A stretch of DNA of 64,000 nt from assembly GCF_002234535.1 (NCBI RefSeq), contig NZ_CP022521.1, positions 2,914,001 through 2,978,000 of the forward strand. Direction: 5' to 3'. Below the pieces are notes generated by a model. The model was not told the DNA's origin, did no database searches, and saw only the letters and a list, made by a program, of their open reading frames with translations. The stretch comes from Actinoalloteichus hoggarensis. GTDB lineage: Bacteria; Actinomycetota; Actinomycetes; Mycobacteriales; Pseudonocardiaceae. Positions within the stretch are counted from its first letter, which is position 1; each line of letters starts with the position of its first letter. Positions 1 to 9,424 of this stretch are shown here, in pieces. The position numbers and the translations under genes are program-made.

Positions 1-1
1 G

Positions 2-1351
2 CAGGAGATCGCGCACGTGCTGCGGGACAGCGGGTCGACGCTGCTGCTCTGCGACGAGACCCTCGCCGCGGCGGCCGTGCGCGGTGGCGAGGCCCTCGAC
101 CTGCCGGTGGTCGTCCTCGGCTCCGGCGACGGGGACGGCGACGGACCGCCTCGGCTGGCGGACGTCGCGGCACGAGTGGACCCGCTGGCCACTCTGCGCA
201 CCAGATCGGCGGAGGACCCCGCCGTGATCCTCTACACCAGCGGAACCACCGGGACGCCCAAGGGCGCGGTGCTCAGCCAGCTCAACCTGCTCATGAACGC
301 CACGGTCAACGCCTACGACGCGAACGACACGCGGCAGGTCGACGTCGTCATGGGCTGCCTGCCGCTCTTCCACGCCTTCGGGCAGACGGTGGCGATGAAC
401 ACCGCCTTCCGGGTCGGCGCCACACTCGTGCTGATGCGGCGGTTCGAACCGGCCGCGGCGCTGGCGGCGATGGCCGAGCACCGCGTCACGATCTTCCACG
501 GCGTCCCGACGATGTACGTCGCGCTGCTGGAGGCGGCTCGCGAGCTGCCGCGAGCCGACCTGCCGTCGCTGCGGCTGTGCGTGTCCGGCGGCGCCTCGCT
601 GCCGTCGGCGGTGCTGGAGCGGTTCGAGCAGCGGTTCGAGACCACGATCTACGAGGGCTACGGGCTGTCCGAGACCTCGCCGACCGCCACCGCCAACCAG
701 CCGAGGATGGGCACTCGGCCGGGCACCGTCGGACATCCGATCTGGGGTGTGGAGGTGGAGATCGCGCGGCACGACGTGCTCGAGAGCATCGAGCTGCTGC
801 CGACCGGCGAGCTGGGGGAGATCGTGATCCGGGGGCACAACGTGTTCCTGGGCTATCACAATCGGCCCGAGGCGACGGCGGAGGCGATCGTCGACGGCTG
901 GTTCCGCAGCGGTGACCTGGGCGTCAAGGACGCCGACGGCTTCATCACGGTGGTCGATCGGACGAAGGACGTCATCATCCGAGGCGGCTTCAACGTCTAC
1001 CCCAGCGAGGTGGAGGACGTGCTGATGCGGCATCCGGGCATTCGACAGGTCGCGGTGATCGGCGTGCCGCACCCCCGGCACGGCGAGGAGGTGTGCGCGG
1101 TCGTGGTCGCCGCCGATCCCGCCGATCCGCCTACCGCCGCGCGGCTCGTGGAGTGGGCGACCGACCGCATCGGCCGACACAAGTATCCCCGGCTGGTGGA
1201 GCTGGTCACCGAGCTGCCGCTCGGCCCGAGCGGCAAGGTCCTCAAACGGGAGCTGCGGCGTCGGTATCGAAGCCGGGGGGAGCGCTCGGAACAGGCGGTG
1301 GGGGAGGACGTCGTCGCCGTGCGCGAGGCGACCGCGCCCGAGGGCGCGTGA
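2..1351 (+). CDS. Acyl-CoA ligase (AMP-forming), 5' end outside window
   Basis: Adenylate-forming enzyme that activates a carboxylic acid, most likely a fatty acid, as an acyl-AMP and transfers it to CoA in the cytoplasm. The reading frame is open from base 2, so the N-terminus lies outside the window and about 449 residues are visible. The phosphate-binding motif YTSGTTGTPKG is near visible residue 78. It is followed by YEGYGLSETSP, the hinge region SGDLGVKDADGF with VVDRTKDVIIRGGFNVYP, and the C-terminal catalytic lysine in LGPSGKVLKREL. All motifs of an active ANL-family ligase are therefore present. The C-terminus ends in a charged, non-conserved tail. The next gene starts 124 bases downstream on the same strand. 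Substrate length cannot be read from the sequence. Confidence 0.92.
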   Translation, partial: QEIAHVLRDSGSTLLLCDETLAAAAVRGGEALDLPVVVLGSGDGDGDGPPRLADVAARVDPLATLRTRSAEDPAVILYTSGTTGTPKGAVLSQLNLLMNATVNAYDANDTRQVDVVMGCLPLFHAFGQTVAMNTAFRVGATLVLMRRFEPAAALAAMAEHRVTIFHGVPTMYVALLEAARELPRADLPSLRLCVSGGASLPSAVLERFEQRFETTIYEGYGLSETSPTATANQPRMGTRPGTVGHPIWGVEVEIARHDVLESIELLPTGELGEIVIRGHNVFLGYHNRPEATAEAIVDGWFRSGDLGVKDADGFITVVDRTKDVIIRGGFNVYPSEVEDVLMRHPGIRQVAVIGVPHPRHGEEVCAVVVAADPADPPTAARLVEWATDRIGRHKYPRLVELVTELPLGPSGKVLKRELRRRYRSRGERSEQAVGEDVVAVREATAPEGA

Positions 1352-1475
1352 CCGGATGCCGGTGCGGCGCGGCGTCGTCGGCACCGACCGGGCGGGCGTG
1401 CCCGCCCGGACAGCGTTGCAGAGCCGTGGGGCGGACCCCGTGCGTGGCGCCCCGCCTCGTGATGAAGGAGGACTC

Positions 1476-2465
1476 GTGCGGGTCTGGCAGGTCCACGAAC
1501 CCGGTGAGCCGGGTGCCGTGCTCACCAGGGCGGACGTCGAGATCCCGGTGGTCGGGCCGGGTCAGGTGCTGGTACGGGTGCTCGCCGCCGCCGTCAACTT
1601 CGCCGACGTGCTGCTCTGCCGGGGGCGGTACCAGGTGCGGCCGCCGCTGCCCTTCACCCCCGGTGTGGAGCTGTGCGGCGAGGTCGTCGAGCTCGGGCCG
1701 GAGGCGTTCGGCCCGGTGGTCGGCGACCGGGTGATCGGTTTGTCCGTGCTGCCGCACGGGGCGTTCGGCGAGTACACCGTGATGGCCGCCGACGCCGTCC
1801 TGCCCGCGCCGCGGGCGCTCAGCGACGCGGAGGCCTCCGCGTTGTGCATCGGATATCAGACGGGCTGGTTCGGGCTGCATCGGCGGGCCGGGCTGCGGGC
1901 GGGCGAGGTCCTGCTCGTGCACGCCGCCGCGGGCGGGGTGGGCAGCGCCGCCGTCCAGCTCGGCGCGGCGGCGGGCGCCACGGTCGTCGGGGTCGTCGGC
2001 AGCGCCGCCAAGGCCGAGGTGGCGCGTGAGTCGGGTGCCGACCTCGTCGTGGTGCGGGGAGAGGCGGACTTCGTCGACGTGGTGAACGAGGCCACCGACG
2101 GGCGGGGCGCCGACGTCGTCTACGACCCCGTCGGCGGCGACTCGTACCAGCGCTCCACCAAGTGCATCGCCTTCGAGGGCCGCATCGTCGTGGTGGGATT
2201 CGCGGGCGGGGTGATCCCGCAGCCGGGACTCAACCATGCCTTGGTGAAGAACTACTCGATCCTGGGCCTGCACTGGGGGCTGTACGCCCGGCGCGATCCG
2301 AACGCGGTGGCGGCGGCCCATCTGGAGTTGAGCAGGCTGGCGGCGGAGGGGACGGTACGACCGCTGGTCGCCGAACGGGTCGGCCTGGACGCCGTTCCGG
2401 AGGCGCTCCAACGGCTCGCCGACGGCCGTACCGTCGGCAGGCTGGTCGTCGAGCCGGGCCGCTGA
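1476..2465 (+). CDS. NADPH:quinone oxidoreductase-like MDR protein
   Basis: Zinc-free medium-chain dehydrogenase/reductase of the quinone oxidoreductase/enoyl reductase type, 329 residues. The GroES-like half begins RVWQVHEPGEPG and contains AAAVNFADVLLCRGRYQ. The Rossmann half carries VHAAAGGVGSAAVQLG, the AxxGxxG-type NADPH site of quinone reductases. A later segment, YDPVGGDSYQRSTKCI, matches the family. The structural-zinc cysteine cluster is absent. The frame is open upstream to 1356, but GTG 1476 follows AAGGAG by five bases and gives the usual family N-terminus, so it is chosen. The gene lies downstream of the acyl-CoA ligase and may be co-transcribed with it. The real substrate could be a quinone or an unsaturated acyl thioester. 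Confidence 0.88.
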   Translation: MRVWQVHEPGEPGAVLTRADVEIPVVGPGQVLVRVLAAAVNFADVLLCRGRYQVRPPLPFTPGVELCGEVVELGPEAFGPVVGDRVIGLSVLPHGAFGEYTVMAADAVLPAPRALSDAEASALCIGYQTGWFGLHRRAGLRAGEVLLVHAAAGGVGSAAVQLGAAAGATVVGVVGSAAKAEVARESGADLVVVRGEADFVDVVNEATDGRGADVVYDPVGGDSYQRSTKCIAFEGRIVVVGFAGGVIPQPGLNHALVKNYSILGLHWGLYARRDPNAVAAAHLELSRLAAEGTVRPLVAERVGLDAVPEALQRLADGRTVGRLVVEPGR

Positions 2466-3100
2466 GGCGGCGCGAAGGCCCGTCGGCGGCCCCGCTGGGT
2501 CCGCCGTGTTCCGTCGGGACGGGGACGGCGGACCCGAGTCGGTCGCCGGAGTCGTGTCACGTCGGCGTCGCGGCTCGGCGGGACGGTGCGGCGGTGCGAT
2601 GCGGGCGTCAGCCTGTTCTCGGACCGGCTCTCGGTAAGGCGGTCGTTCCCGACGGGCTTCGTCCAGGCGTCCATCGCTCACACCACCTGGAGAAGACGTC
2701 TCGTCGGGACGACCGCACCGAGTCGATCGCGCGCCGTGAGACGCCGGGCAGCGCCGACTCGGGCGCCGTGCTCACCACACAGGGCAGCGGCCGTCTCGCG
2801 CCGCTCGCGGAGCGGACGATCATCGAGACCGCGTCGGACGACGCGGCATCACACCCGGTCGAGTCGAGTCTCACCGTGCCCGCCGTCGTGTTCGGCCGGC
2901 TCGGCCCGTGCCGATCTGTCACGGTGCCCAGGGCCGCGGCGCTCCCGATGTGAGCGGTCACAGGATGCTCTCGCCCGCGCCGCGGCCCGGCGTGCGGGCA
3001 CCGGATCTCTGATCAGTGCCTTTCACCGACCGTCACGGTTCAGAAGGAGCACGGGTCCGACGACCGGCGGTGCGCTCGCCCCTTCCCCGGCACCTGACCC
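2466..3100. other. Intergenic region without a supported gene
   Basis: Apart from a hairpin at 2497-2535, I see no credible gene here. The open frames on both strands are arginine- and serine-rich with no recognisable domain. The region presumably holds the promoter of the LAL regulator that starts at 3101. Confidence 0.6.
2497..2535 (+). terminator. Hairpin downstream of quinone-reductase gene
   Basis: Perfect 11-base inverted arms (GGGTCCGCCGT at 2497-2507 and its complement at 2525-2535) with a loop that can itself fold (CCGTC/GACGG). It lies 32 bases after the stop at 2465. No U-tract follows, as is common for actinomycete terminators. Confidence 0.6.
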
Positions 3101-6100
3101 GTGAGTAACTTGATCCGGGTGATCGGAATGCCTGACAGGGCGGTCGGTATCCGAGTACACGGCAGGGCCGCCGAACGAACGGCGATCGACGAGCTGGGCA
3201 GACGGGCCCGCGACGGACACGGCGGCGCCCTGCTCCTCGTCGGCTCCCCGGGCCTGGGGCGCACCACCATGCTCGAACACGGCGCGCGGTGCGTGCCCGC
3301 GGCGACCGTGCTGCGCACCCGCGCGGTGCCCGCCGAGTCGAACCTCCGGCACAGCGGGCTGCACGCGCTGCTGCGGCCGGTCGCCGATCGACTGCATGCC
3401 CTCGGCGATGCGAGGACCCGACCGCTGGCGGCCGCCATGGACCTCGTCGACCAGTACTCCGACCACGACGAGACGGAATTCGTCGTCGGCACCGAACCGC
3501 GTCCACGGCTGTCGGACTCCTCGATACGGGCACCGCTTCCGACGGCCTTGGCGCCTGCGGTGCCGGTCCCACGCGAGTCGCCGGAGACCGACACCGGTCG
3601 GGTCGGCCGTGCCCTGCTGCACGTGTGGACCGCCCTCGCGACCGAGGGCGGCCTGCTCTGTTGCGTCGACGACGCCGACCAGCTGGACGCCGCCTCCCGC
3701 GCGGCGCTGTCCTTCGCCGTCCGACGACTGACACCCGCTCACCGGGTGACCGTGCTGCTGACGGCAGGCGAGGACACCCGGCCGTGGCCGCCGGAGATCC
3801 CGGTGTGCAGGCTTCGGCCGCTCGCCGACGCCGATGCCGCCGCGCTGCTGGACGAGCTCGCGCCGGGCCCGCTGCGACCCGCGGTCCGGGAACTGCTGTT
3901 GCGCAGCGGCGGGGGCGTTCCTCGGCTGCTGGCCGAGCTGGTCGCCGGGCTCGCTCCCGGCCAGCTCGCGGGCTCCCTGCCGCTGCCCCGGCATCTGCTG
4001 CCCGAGGAGTCGTTGGCCTGGCTGCACCGGACCCGCCTCGCCGGGCTGCCCGAGGACACCCGGATGCTGCTCCTGCTCGCCGCGGCGGAACGGGAGGTCA
4101 CCGGCGCCGTGGACCTCGGCGTCCTGCTGCGCGCGGCGGCTCCTGCCGGATTGCGCGCCTGTGCTCTGGAGCCCGCCGAGTCCCGCGGGCTGGTCGCCGT
4201 GGACGGACCGACGCTGATCTTCGCCGATCGACTGCTGGCCGAGGTGGTGTATCGCGGTGAGCCCCAGGGGCGACGCCGATCGGCGCACGGGCTGCTGGCG
4301 GCCGCGGCGGGCGATCCCGGTCGGTCGCTGCCCGCGCTCCGGCACCGGGCCGCCGCCGTCATCGGGACCGACGCCGCGCTGGCCGACGCGATCGAGACGG
4401 CCGTCGACCGCGTCTTCTCGGACACCGCCGCGGGCGTCGACCCGATGGCCTGCGCGGACGCGCTGGCCGCGGCCGCCGCGCTGACCGACGACCCGGATCG
4501 TCGTGCCGCCCGACTGGTGCGCGCCGCCGAACACGCCTGGGCGGCGGGTCGCACCGATCGGGTCCGATCACTACTCGCGCGATCGGATCCGCCGCCGTCG
4601 TCCCCGCCGTCGCTGCGAGGGCGCACCGAGTATCTGCGGGGCCTCGTCGAGCTGCGGGACGGCATCGTCGAGGACGCCAGGGAGGCCCTGCTGCTGGCCG
4701 CGGACCTGTTACGCGAGTCGCCGGAGCCGGCGGCGGAGGCGCTCGCGCGGGCGGCGGAGGCCTGTTGGGCGGCGGGGGATCGTCGTGGGCTGGCGGCGGT
4801 CGCGGCGTCGGGTGTCTCGGGTGTCCGGATGGGGTGTGTCCGGTGGTCGGGTGGTGTGGCCGGTGCGGCGCGGGTTCTTCGTGGTGGTCGCCGCGGGGTG
4901 GGCGGCATCCTGCGGGAGTCGGGCGGTCGGGTGGTGGGCGAGGCCACGCTGGAGGAGCTGCTCGGCATCGCCGCCAACGCCGTGGTCCTGGGCGCGTCGA
5001 GGCTCGCGAGGCGGGCGAGCAGCAGGGCGGTGGCTCTGGCCAGGGTGGACGGTCGGACGGCGCTCCTCCCGCCCGCGCTGGAGCTGCTGGTCTATGCGGA
5101 GCTGCGTCTCGGCGAGCACGCGAGAGCCGCCGAGCACGCGATCGCGGGACTCGCCGCCGCCCGCGCGGCGGGCCAGACCAACTGCGCCCTGCATCTGCGG
5201 GCCGCGGCGGCGATGTCCGCCGCCGTCGCGGGCGACGCGGCAGGCTGTCGAGAGCACGCGACCGCCGTCATCGAGGCGGGACGCTCCAGGGGGCTGGCGA
5301 TGGCCGTGAGCCTGGCCGAATGGAGTCTCGCGCGGCTGGATCTGTCGCTGTCCCGACCGAAGGACGCGGCGGATCGGCTGTTCCCGCTGGTCCAGGGAAG
5401 CGCAGGGCGTGGTCACTTCGCGATGCGCCTCCTGGCCGTCCCGTGTCTGGTGGAGGCCTCGGTGCTCGCCTGTGATCCACGCCCCGTCGATCGGCTGCTG
5501 CGGCGCTTCGAGGAGCGGGCGCGTGCGGTCGGGGACGCGGCGGCGCTCGCCCAGGCGTTGCGCTGTCGGGCGCTGCTGGTGGCCGACCCGGCCGAGGCGG
5601 ACGCCGCGTTCGGCGCGGCCCTGCGGCTGCACGAGGCGTCGGGCACCGAGTTCGAGTACGCCAGGACCCTCCGGCTGCACGGTGAGTTCCTGCGCAGGCG
5701 GCGACGACGACGGGAGGCACGCGAGCGGCTGCGCAACGCGCTCCGACACTTCGAGGCGTGCGGGGCTCGGATCTGGGCCGACCGGGTGCGTGACGAGCTG
5801 CGCGCGACGGGCATCGGCCCCGAGGGCCGCGGTGGTCTCGTGGGCAGACTCACCCCGCAGCAGCTGCGGATCTCACGTCACGTCGCGGCGGGGGCGACCA
5901 ACCGCGAGGTCGCCTCGACGCTGTGTCTGAGCCCGCGCACCATCGATCACCACCTGCGCAACGTGTTCGCCGCGCTCGGAGTGCGGTCCAGGGTCGAGCT
6001 GGTGCACGCGCTGGCCATGGAGGGCGACGACCCGGTCGAGGCCGCCCGGTCGGGGCGGGCCGGGAGCGCGGTCGGGACGCCCCTGCCCCCCGGCCCGCGT

Positions 6101-6277
6101 GGCTCGACCGCGAGAGGGACCAGGTCGGCGCGATCGACGGCGGGAGACTCGACGGCGGGGGCCTCGACGGCGGGCAGATCGCCGCGCGATCCCGCCTCGC
6201 ACGAACCGTCGCTCCGGGAAACCATGCGCGCGGCGGGCTCGGCCGAGGTGCGCAGCCGGCCGCGGGGGCCGTCGTGA
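3101..6277 (+). CDS. LAL-type (large ATP-binding LuxR) transcriptional regulator
   Basis: Cytoplasmic regulator of 1058 residues with an N-terminal AAA/STAND ATPase, a long helical middle region and a C-terminal LuxR helix-turn-helix. Near residue 50 the P-loop reads GSPGLGRTT, where the usual Walker A lysine is arginine. The Walker B strand LLCCVDDADQLD is present. The HTH is at about residues 916-970 (LTPQQLRISRHVAAGATNRE, then SPRTIDHHLRNVF). A glycine-rich, G/T-rich insertion is coded at about 4765-4935. After the HTH there is a low-complexity tail with repeated STAG units. The GTG at 3101 has no obvious Shine-Dalgarno sequence, and ATG 3128 is an alternative start. Targets are unknown. 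The neighbours suggest control of acyl-CoA genes, which is inference. Confidence 0.85.
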   Translation: MSNLIRVIGMPDRAVGIRVHGRAAERTAIDELGRRARDGHGGALLLVGSPGLGRTTMLEHGARCVPAATVLRTRAVPAESNLRHSGLHALLRPVADRLHALGDARTRPLAAAMDLVDQYSDHDETEFVVGTEPRPRLSDSSIRAPLPTALAPAVPVPRESPETDTGRVGRALLHVWTALATEGGLLCCVDDADQLDAASRAALSFAVRRLTPAHRVTVLLTAGEDTRPWPPEIPVCRLRPLADADAAALLDELAPGPLRPAVRELLLRSGGGVPRLLAELVAGLAPGQLAGSLPLPRHLLPEESLAWLHRTRLAGLPEDTRMLLLLAAAEREVTGAVDLGVLLRAAAPAGLRACALEPAESRGLVAVDGPTLIFADRLLAEVVYRGEPQGRRRSAHGLLAAAAGDPGRSLPALRHRAAAVIGTDAALADAIETAVDRVFSDTAAGVDPMACADALAAAAALTDDPDRRAARLVRAAEHAWAAGRTDRVRSLLARSDPPPSSPPSLRGRTEYLRGLVELRDGIVEDAREALLLAADLLRESPEPAAEALARAAEACWAAGDRRGLAAVAASGVSGVRMGCVRWSGGVAGAARVLRGGRRGVGGILRESGGRVVGEATLEELLGIAANAVVLGASRLARRASSRAVALARVDGRTALLPPALELLVYAELRLGEHARAAEHAIAGLAAARAAGQTNCALHLRAAAAMSAAVAGDAAGCREHATAVIEAGRSRGLAMAVSLAEWSLARLDLSLSRPKDAADRLFPLVQGSAGRGHFAMRLLAVPCLVEASVLACDPRPVDRLLRRFEERARAVGDAAALAQALRCRALLVADPAEADAAFGAALRLHEASGTEFEYARTLRLHGEFLRRRRRRREARERLRNALRHFEACGARIWADRVRDELRATGIGPEGRGGLVGRLTPQQLRISRHVAAGATNREVASTLCLSPRTIDHHLRNVFAALGVRSRVELVHALAMEGDDPVEAARSGRAGSAVGTPLPPGPRGSTARGTRSARSTAGDSTAGASTAGRSPRDPASHEPSLRETMRAAGSAEVRSRPRGPS

Positions 6278-6458
6278 GCCGCGCCGGAGCCGCCGCGCTC
6301 GCCGTGTGTCGTCCAGCGGCCGTCGAACCGAGACGACGGCGGACGGCCGGGCGCGGCGGCGTGTGTCACACCGGACCGCCTCACGCCCCCGCCGCGTCGC
6401 CCTCGGACGGCGGCGCCGCGGTCGCGAGCCTGCGGCATGTCCGAGTCGAGGGAGGGCC

Positions 6459-7862
6459 ATGGTGAGACCGACTACGGCGGGCCGGATGGACGTCGAGCCC
6501 GCCGACCACCTCGGCTCGCCGCTGTTCGGCGGGCGACTGCGGCGTGTCGCGACGCGGACCGAATCGACACTCTCTCGATCGTCCGGTCTGGACGCCCGTG
6601 CGCTGCCCGGCCTTCCCGAGGCGAGACCGCCCATCCGATCCAGGGCCGACGGGGCGGCGGTCGCCCTGCTGCACCGGACCGCCGCCGTGCTGCTCAGCGA
6701 ACTCGGTGAGCTGACCGATCGGCTGGTGACGTCGCTGCGAGCACAGGAGGCGGCCTACCGGGCGGCGGCGGTCGACCCGGACGAACTGTGGCACGAGGTG
6801 CACGAGTCGCTGGAGAACAACGTTCGCGCCCTGCTGCGGCCGAAGGAGACGCGCGAGCCCGCCCGGCGATGCTCCTGGCGGATCGGCGCCCAGCGTGCCG
6901 AGCAGGGCATCCCGTTGGACGCCCTGCTGCACGCCTTCAGGCTCGGCGGCGGCATCGTCTGGCAGGGCCTCGTGGAGACCGCGACCCGCGACGATCCCGA
7001 GGACGTCCACCTGCTCGTCCACGTGGCCGCCGACGTCTGGAACTTCGTCGACGAGCACTGCGGGCTCGTCGCCGAGGCCTATCGCCAGGTCGAGACGAGA
7101 CTGACCCGCCGTCGACACGAGCGGCTGCGTGCCCTGGTGGGGGCGCTGCTCGACGGGGCGGCACGCATCGCCGACGTCCCGGCGGTCGCCGCCGCGCTCG
7201 ACCTGCCGGAGCACGGACGCTACGCGGTGGTCGTCGTCGCGGGGGGCGAACGCAGCTCCTATCGGGGTTCGTTCCTGCCGCCGTCGGTGGCGGGTGCCCG
7301 CATCGTCTGGCACATCGGCGTGGAGTCCGACCGGGGCATCGTGCTGTTGGGAGACGACCACGGCGTCGAGGAGCTGGCCCGGTCGCTGCGTGTTCCGACC
7401 GGGGGCCGGGCGGGCATCAGCCCGGTGGCGAGCGGTCTGGCGGCGCTGGGCTCGGCCTGTCGACTCGCCGAGATCGCGGTGACCACCTGCACCCGTGACG
7501 GGGAGGCCGCGCTGCTGCACGACCACCTCCCCGCCGCGATGGCCGTCTCCTGCCCCGACCTGGGCGCCGCCCTCATCGAGCGGGCACTCGGTCCCGTCCT
7601 TGCCTTGGACCCGCCCGATCGGGAGCTGCTGCTGTCCACGGTGACGGCCTGGCTCGACAGCGACGGATCGGCGTTGCGGGCGGGAACGCAGCTGTTCTGC
7701 CACCGCAACACCGTGCTGAATCGGCTGCGTCGCTTCGAGCAGCTCACCGGCCGATCGCTGAACCGGCCCCGTGATCTCGTCGAGTTGTCCCTGGCACTGG
7801 AGGCCCGCCGTGTCCTGCCCGCCGGGTCGCCCGCGCGGCAGGCGTCGGCGGGCCGGTGCTGA
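6459..7862 (+). CDS. PucR/CdaR-type transcriptional regulator
   Basis: Regulator of 467 residues. The N-terminal third (about 60-230) is helical and matches the sensory part seen in many actinobacterial PucR proteins (LLHRTAAVLLSELGELTDRL). The middle is a GGDEF-like non-enzymatic domain. The C-terminus is the PucR-type helix-turn-helix (GTQLFCHRNTVLNRLRRFEQ, then SLNRPRDLVELSLALEAR). The frame is open upstream, but ATG 6459 follows GAGGGAGG and removes an arginine-rich, unconserved stretch. The gene converges on the MaoC gene, with a strong hairpin between them. Family members often regulate catabolism of purines, polyketide-like or aromatic compounds. The ligand cannot be told here. Confidence 0.85.
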   Translation: MVRPTTAGRMDVEPADHLGSPLFGGRLRRVATRTESTLSRSSGLDARALPGLPEARPPIRSRADGAAVALLHRTAAVLLSELGELTDRLVTSLRAQEAAYRAAAVDPDELWHEVHESLENNVRALLRPKETREPARRCSWRIGAQRAEQGIPLDALLHAFRLGGGIVWQGLVETATRDDPEDVHLLVHVAADVWNFVDEHCGLVAEAYRQVETRLTRRRHERLRALVGALLDGAARIADVPAVAAALDLPEHGRYAVVVVAGGERSSYRGSFLPPSVAGARIVWHIGVESDRGIVLLGDDHGVEELARSLRVPTGGRAGISPVASGLAALGSACRLAEIAVTTCTRDGEAALLHDHLPAAMAVSCPDLGAALIERALGPVLALDPPDRELLLSTVTAWLDSDGSALRAGTQLFCHRNTVLNRLRRFEQLTGRSLNRPRDLVELSLALEARRVLPAGSPARQASAGRC

Positions 7863-7875
7863 TGCGTGCCGAACG

Positions 7876-7909
7876 GGCACGGCGCGGCCGAGTCCTGCCG
7901 CGCCGTGCC
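7876..7909. terminator. Bidirectional hairpin between convergent genes
   Basis: Perfect 13-base-pair stem (GGCACGGCGCGGC at 7876-7888, complement at 7897-7909) with an 8-base loop. It sits 13 bases after the PucR-type stop and 5 bases beyond the MaoC stop, so it can end transcripts from both sides. Confidence 0.75.
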
Positions 7910-7914
7910 GCCGA

Positions 7915-8496
7915 TCAGCCGTCCGGGTAGAGCCGGGAGACGGTCTGTGCCACGCAGCACGGCCGCTCGGCGCCTCGGGCCGTGACGGTGACGGTCGCGA
8001 CGAGCGCGAGCGCCCCGTCGGCGAGCGGCGTCGCCTCGTCGATCCGGCTGACGGCGCGGACGACGCTTCCCGTGCGCAGCGGCGCGGGGAACCGCACCCG
8101 GTTGAGGCCGTAGTTGACCCCGGCCCGCAGGCCCGCCACGCGGTACAGGCCTCGGTTGAGCTTCGGCAGCAGCGACAGGGTCAGGTAGCCGTGGGCGACC
8201 GTCCCGCCGAAGGGCCCCTTCGCCGCCCGCTCCGGGTCGGTGTGGATCCACTGTCGATCGTCGGTCGCCTCGGCGAACGCGTCCACCCTGGCCTGCTCGA
8301 TCGGCTCCCACGGACCGGGGCCGATGACGGTGCCCACCGCCTCGATCAGGTCGGCGAACGAGGCGAAGATCCGCGGCGGCTCCTCGGAGGCGTGCGGCCC
8401 GGCATCGGGCAGGCGGCCGGTCGTGGCCGGTACGCCCGGCTGTTCCGACGGCGGCGGCCCGACCGGGTCCGGCTCGGCTCCCTCACGGGCGGTCAC
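7915..8496 (-). CDS. MaoC-family (R)-specific enoyl-CoA hydratase
   Basis: Hot-dog fold dehydratase of 193 residues. It contains the hydratase signature around DRQWIHTDPERA and GPFGGTVAHGYLTLSL, with the Asp/His catalytic pair of R-hydratases (D in the DRQWIH turn and the H two residues before TDPE). It would hydrate an enoyl-CoA. With its neighbours it supplies the second step of a beta-oxidation turn. The start GTG overlaps the stop of the upstream SDR gene by four bases (GTGA), so the two are translationally coupled. The first 40 or so residues are proline-rich and not conserved. Confidence 0.88.
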   Translation of the reverse strand: MTAREGAEPDPVGPPPSEQPGVPATTGRLPDAGPHASEEPPRIFASFADLIEAVGTVIGPGPWEPIEQARVDAFAEATDDRQWIHTDPERAAKGPFGGTVAHGYLTLSLLPKLNRGLYRVAGLRAGVNYGLNRVRFPAPLRTGSVVRAVSRIDEATPLADGALALVATVTVTARGAERPCCVAQTVSRLYPDG

Positions 8497-9251
8497 CGCG
8501 CGCCGCCGTTGACGTAGATCGTCTGGCCGCTGACGTAGGAGGCCGCGTCGGAGGCGAGGAAGGCGATCACCTCCGCCACCTCGGCGGGCCTGCCCACCCG
8601 GCGGAGGGGGATCTGCTCGGCGGCTCGCCGCTGATGCTCGGCGGCCTCCAGCCCGACCCGCCGGGCGGTGGCCGCCGTCATCGCGGTGTCGATGTAGCCG
8701 GGTGCCACGGCGTTCACCGTCACCCCGAAGGGGCCCAGCTCGATCGCCAGCGTCGCCGTCAGACCCTGGACGCCCGCCTTGGCGGCCGCGTAGTTGACCT
8801 GGCCGCGGGCGCCCAGCGCCGAGCGGCTGCTGAGATTGACGATGCGACCGTATCCGGCGGCCACCATCGGCCCCTGCGCGGCGTGGCAGCACAGGAACAT
8901 GCTGGTCAGATTCGTCGTGATGACCGCGTCCCACTCGGCCGCGGGCATCTTGAACAGCAGGTTGTCCCTGGTGATCCCGGCATTGTTGATCAGAATGTCG
9001 AGTCTGCCGAACCGGTCCACGACGTGGGCGGTCATCGCCGTCACGTCATCCTCCACGGCGACGTCGCAGCCGATCGCCACGGCGCTGCCGCCCGCCGCCG
9101 CGATCTCCTCGGCGACGGGGCGTGCTCGGTCCTCGGTCAGGTCGACCACGGCCACCGTCGCGCCGTCGGCGGCCAGGCTGCGTGCCGCGGCGGCGCCGAT
9201 GCCCTGCGCGGCACCGGTGACGACGGCGACTCGGTCGGCGAATCTGCTCAC
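8493..9251 (-). CDS. SDR-family 3-hydroxyacyl-CoA dehydrogenase / 3-oxoacyl-ACP reductase (FabG-like)
   Basis: Classical short-chain dehydrogenase of 252 residues. It has the cofactor motif TGAAQGIG, the NNAG motif in LINNAGITRD, the catalytic serine in NLSSRSALG and the YxxxK pair in YAAAKAG. The C-terminus VSGQTIYVNGGAR is typical of FabG-like proteins. An aspartate (VVDLTED) after the second strand suggests preference for NAD over NADP. GTG 9251, preceded by AGAAGGGG, is chosen over a long upstream extension without similarity. It lies in the minus-strand cassette between a hydratase and a thiolase, so the likely role is oxidation of 3-hydroxyacyl-CoA. A biosynthetic role is possible. Confidence 0.9.
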   Translation of the reverse strand: MSRFADRVAVVTGAAQGIGAAAARSLAADGATVAVVDLTEDRARPVAEEIAAAGGSAVAIGCDVAVEDDVTAMTAHVVDRFGRLDILINNAGITRDNLLFKMPAAEWDAVITTNLTSMFLCCHAAQGPMVAAGYGRIVNLSSRSALGARGQVNYAAAKAGVQGLTATLAIELGPFGVTVNAVAPGYIDTAMTAATARRVGLEAAEHQRRAAEQIPLRRVGRPAEVAEVIAFLASDAASYVSGQTIYVNGGAR

Positions 9252-9424
9252 GGTGATCCCCTTCTGTCCAACGAATGCTGTCTCGGTCGTCTCTCGGTCC
9301 GGTGCCATGGCGTTCCCTGCGGTGCCGGGTGTCGCGCCTCCGCCGCCCTCGCTGCCTCGCCGGCGGCGCAGGCCCGCCCGCCGCGTCGTCCCCCGACGGC
9401 GGCGGCGACCCCGGCGGCGGTCGA

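Noticed and set aside
1242-2681. Minus-strand open frame of 479 codons
   Set aside because: Shadow of the quinone-reductase-like gene; composition and lack of motifs speak against a real protein.
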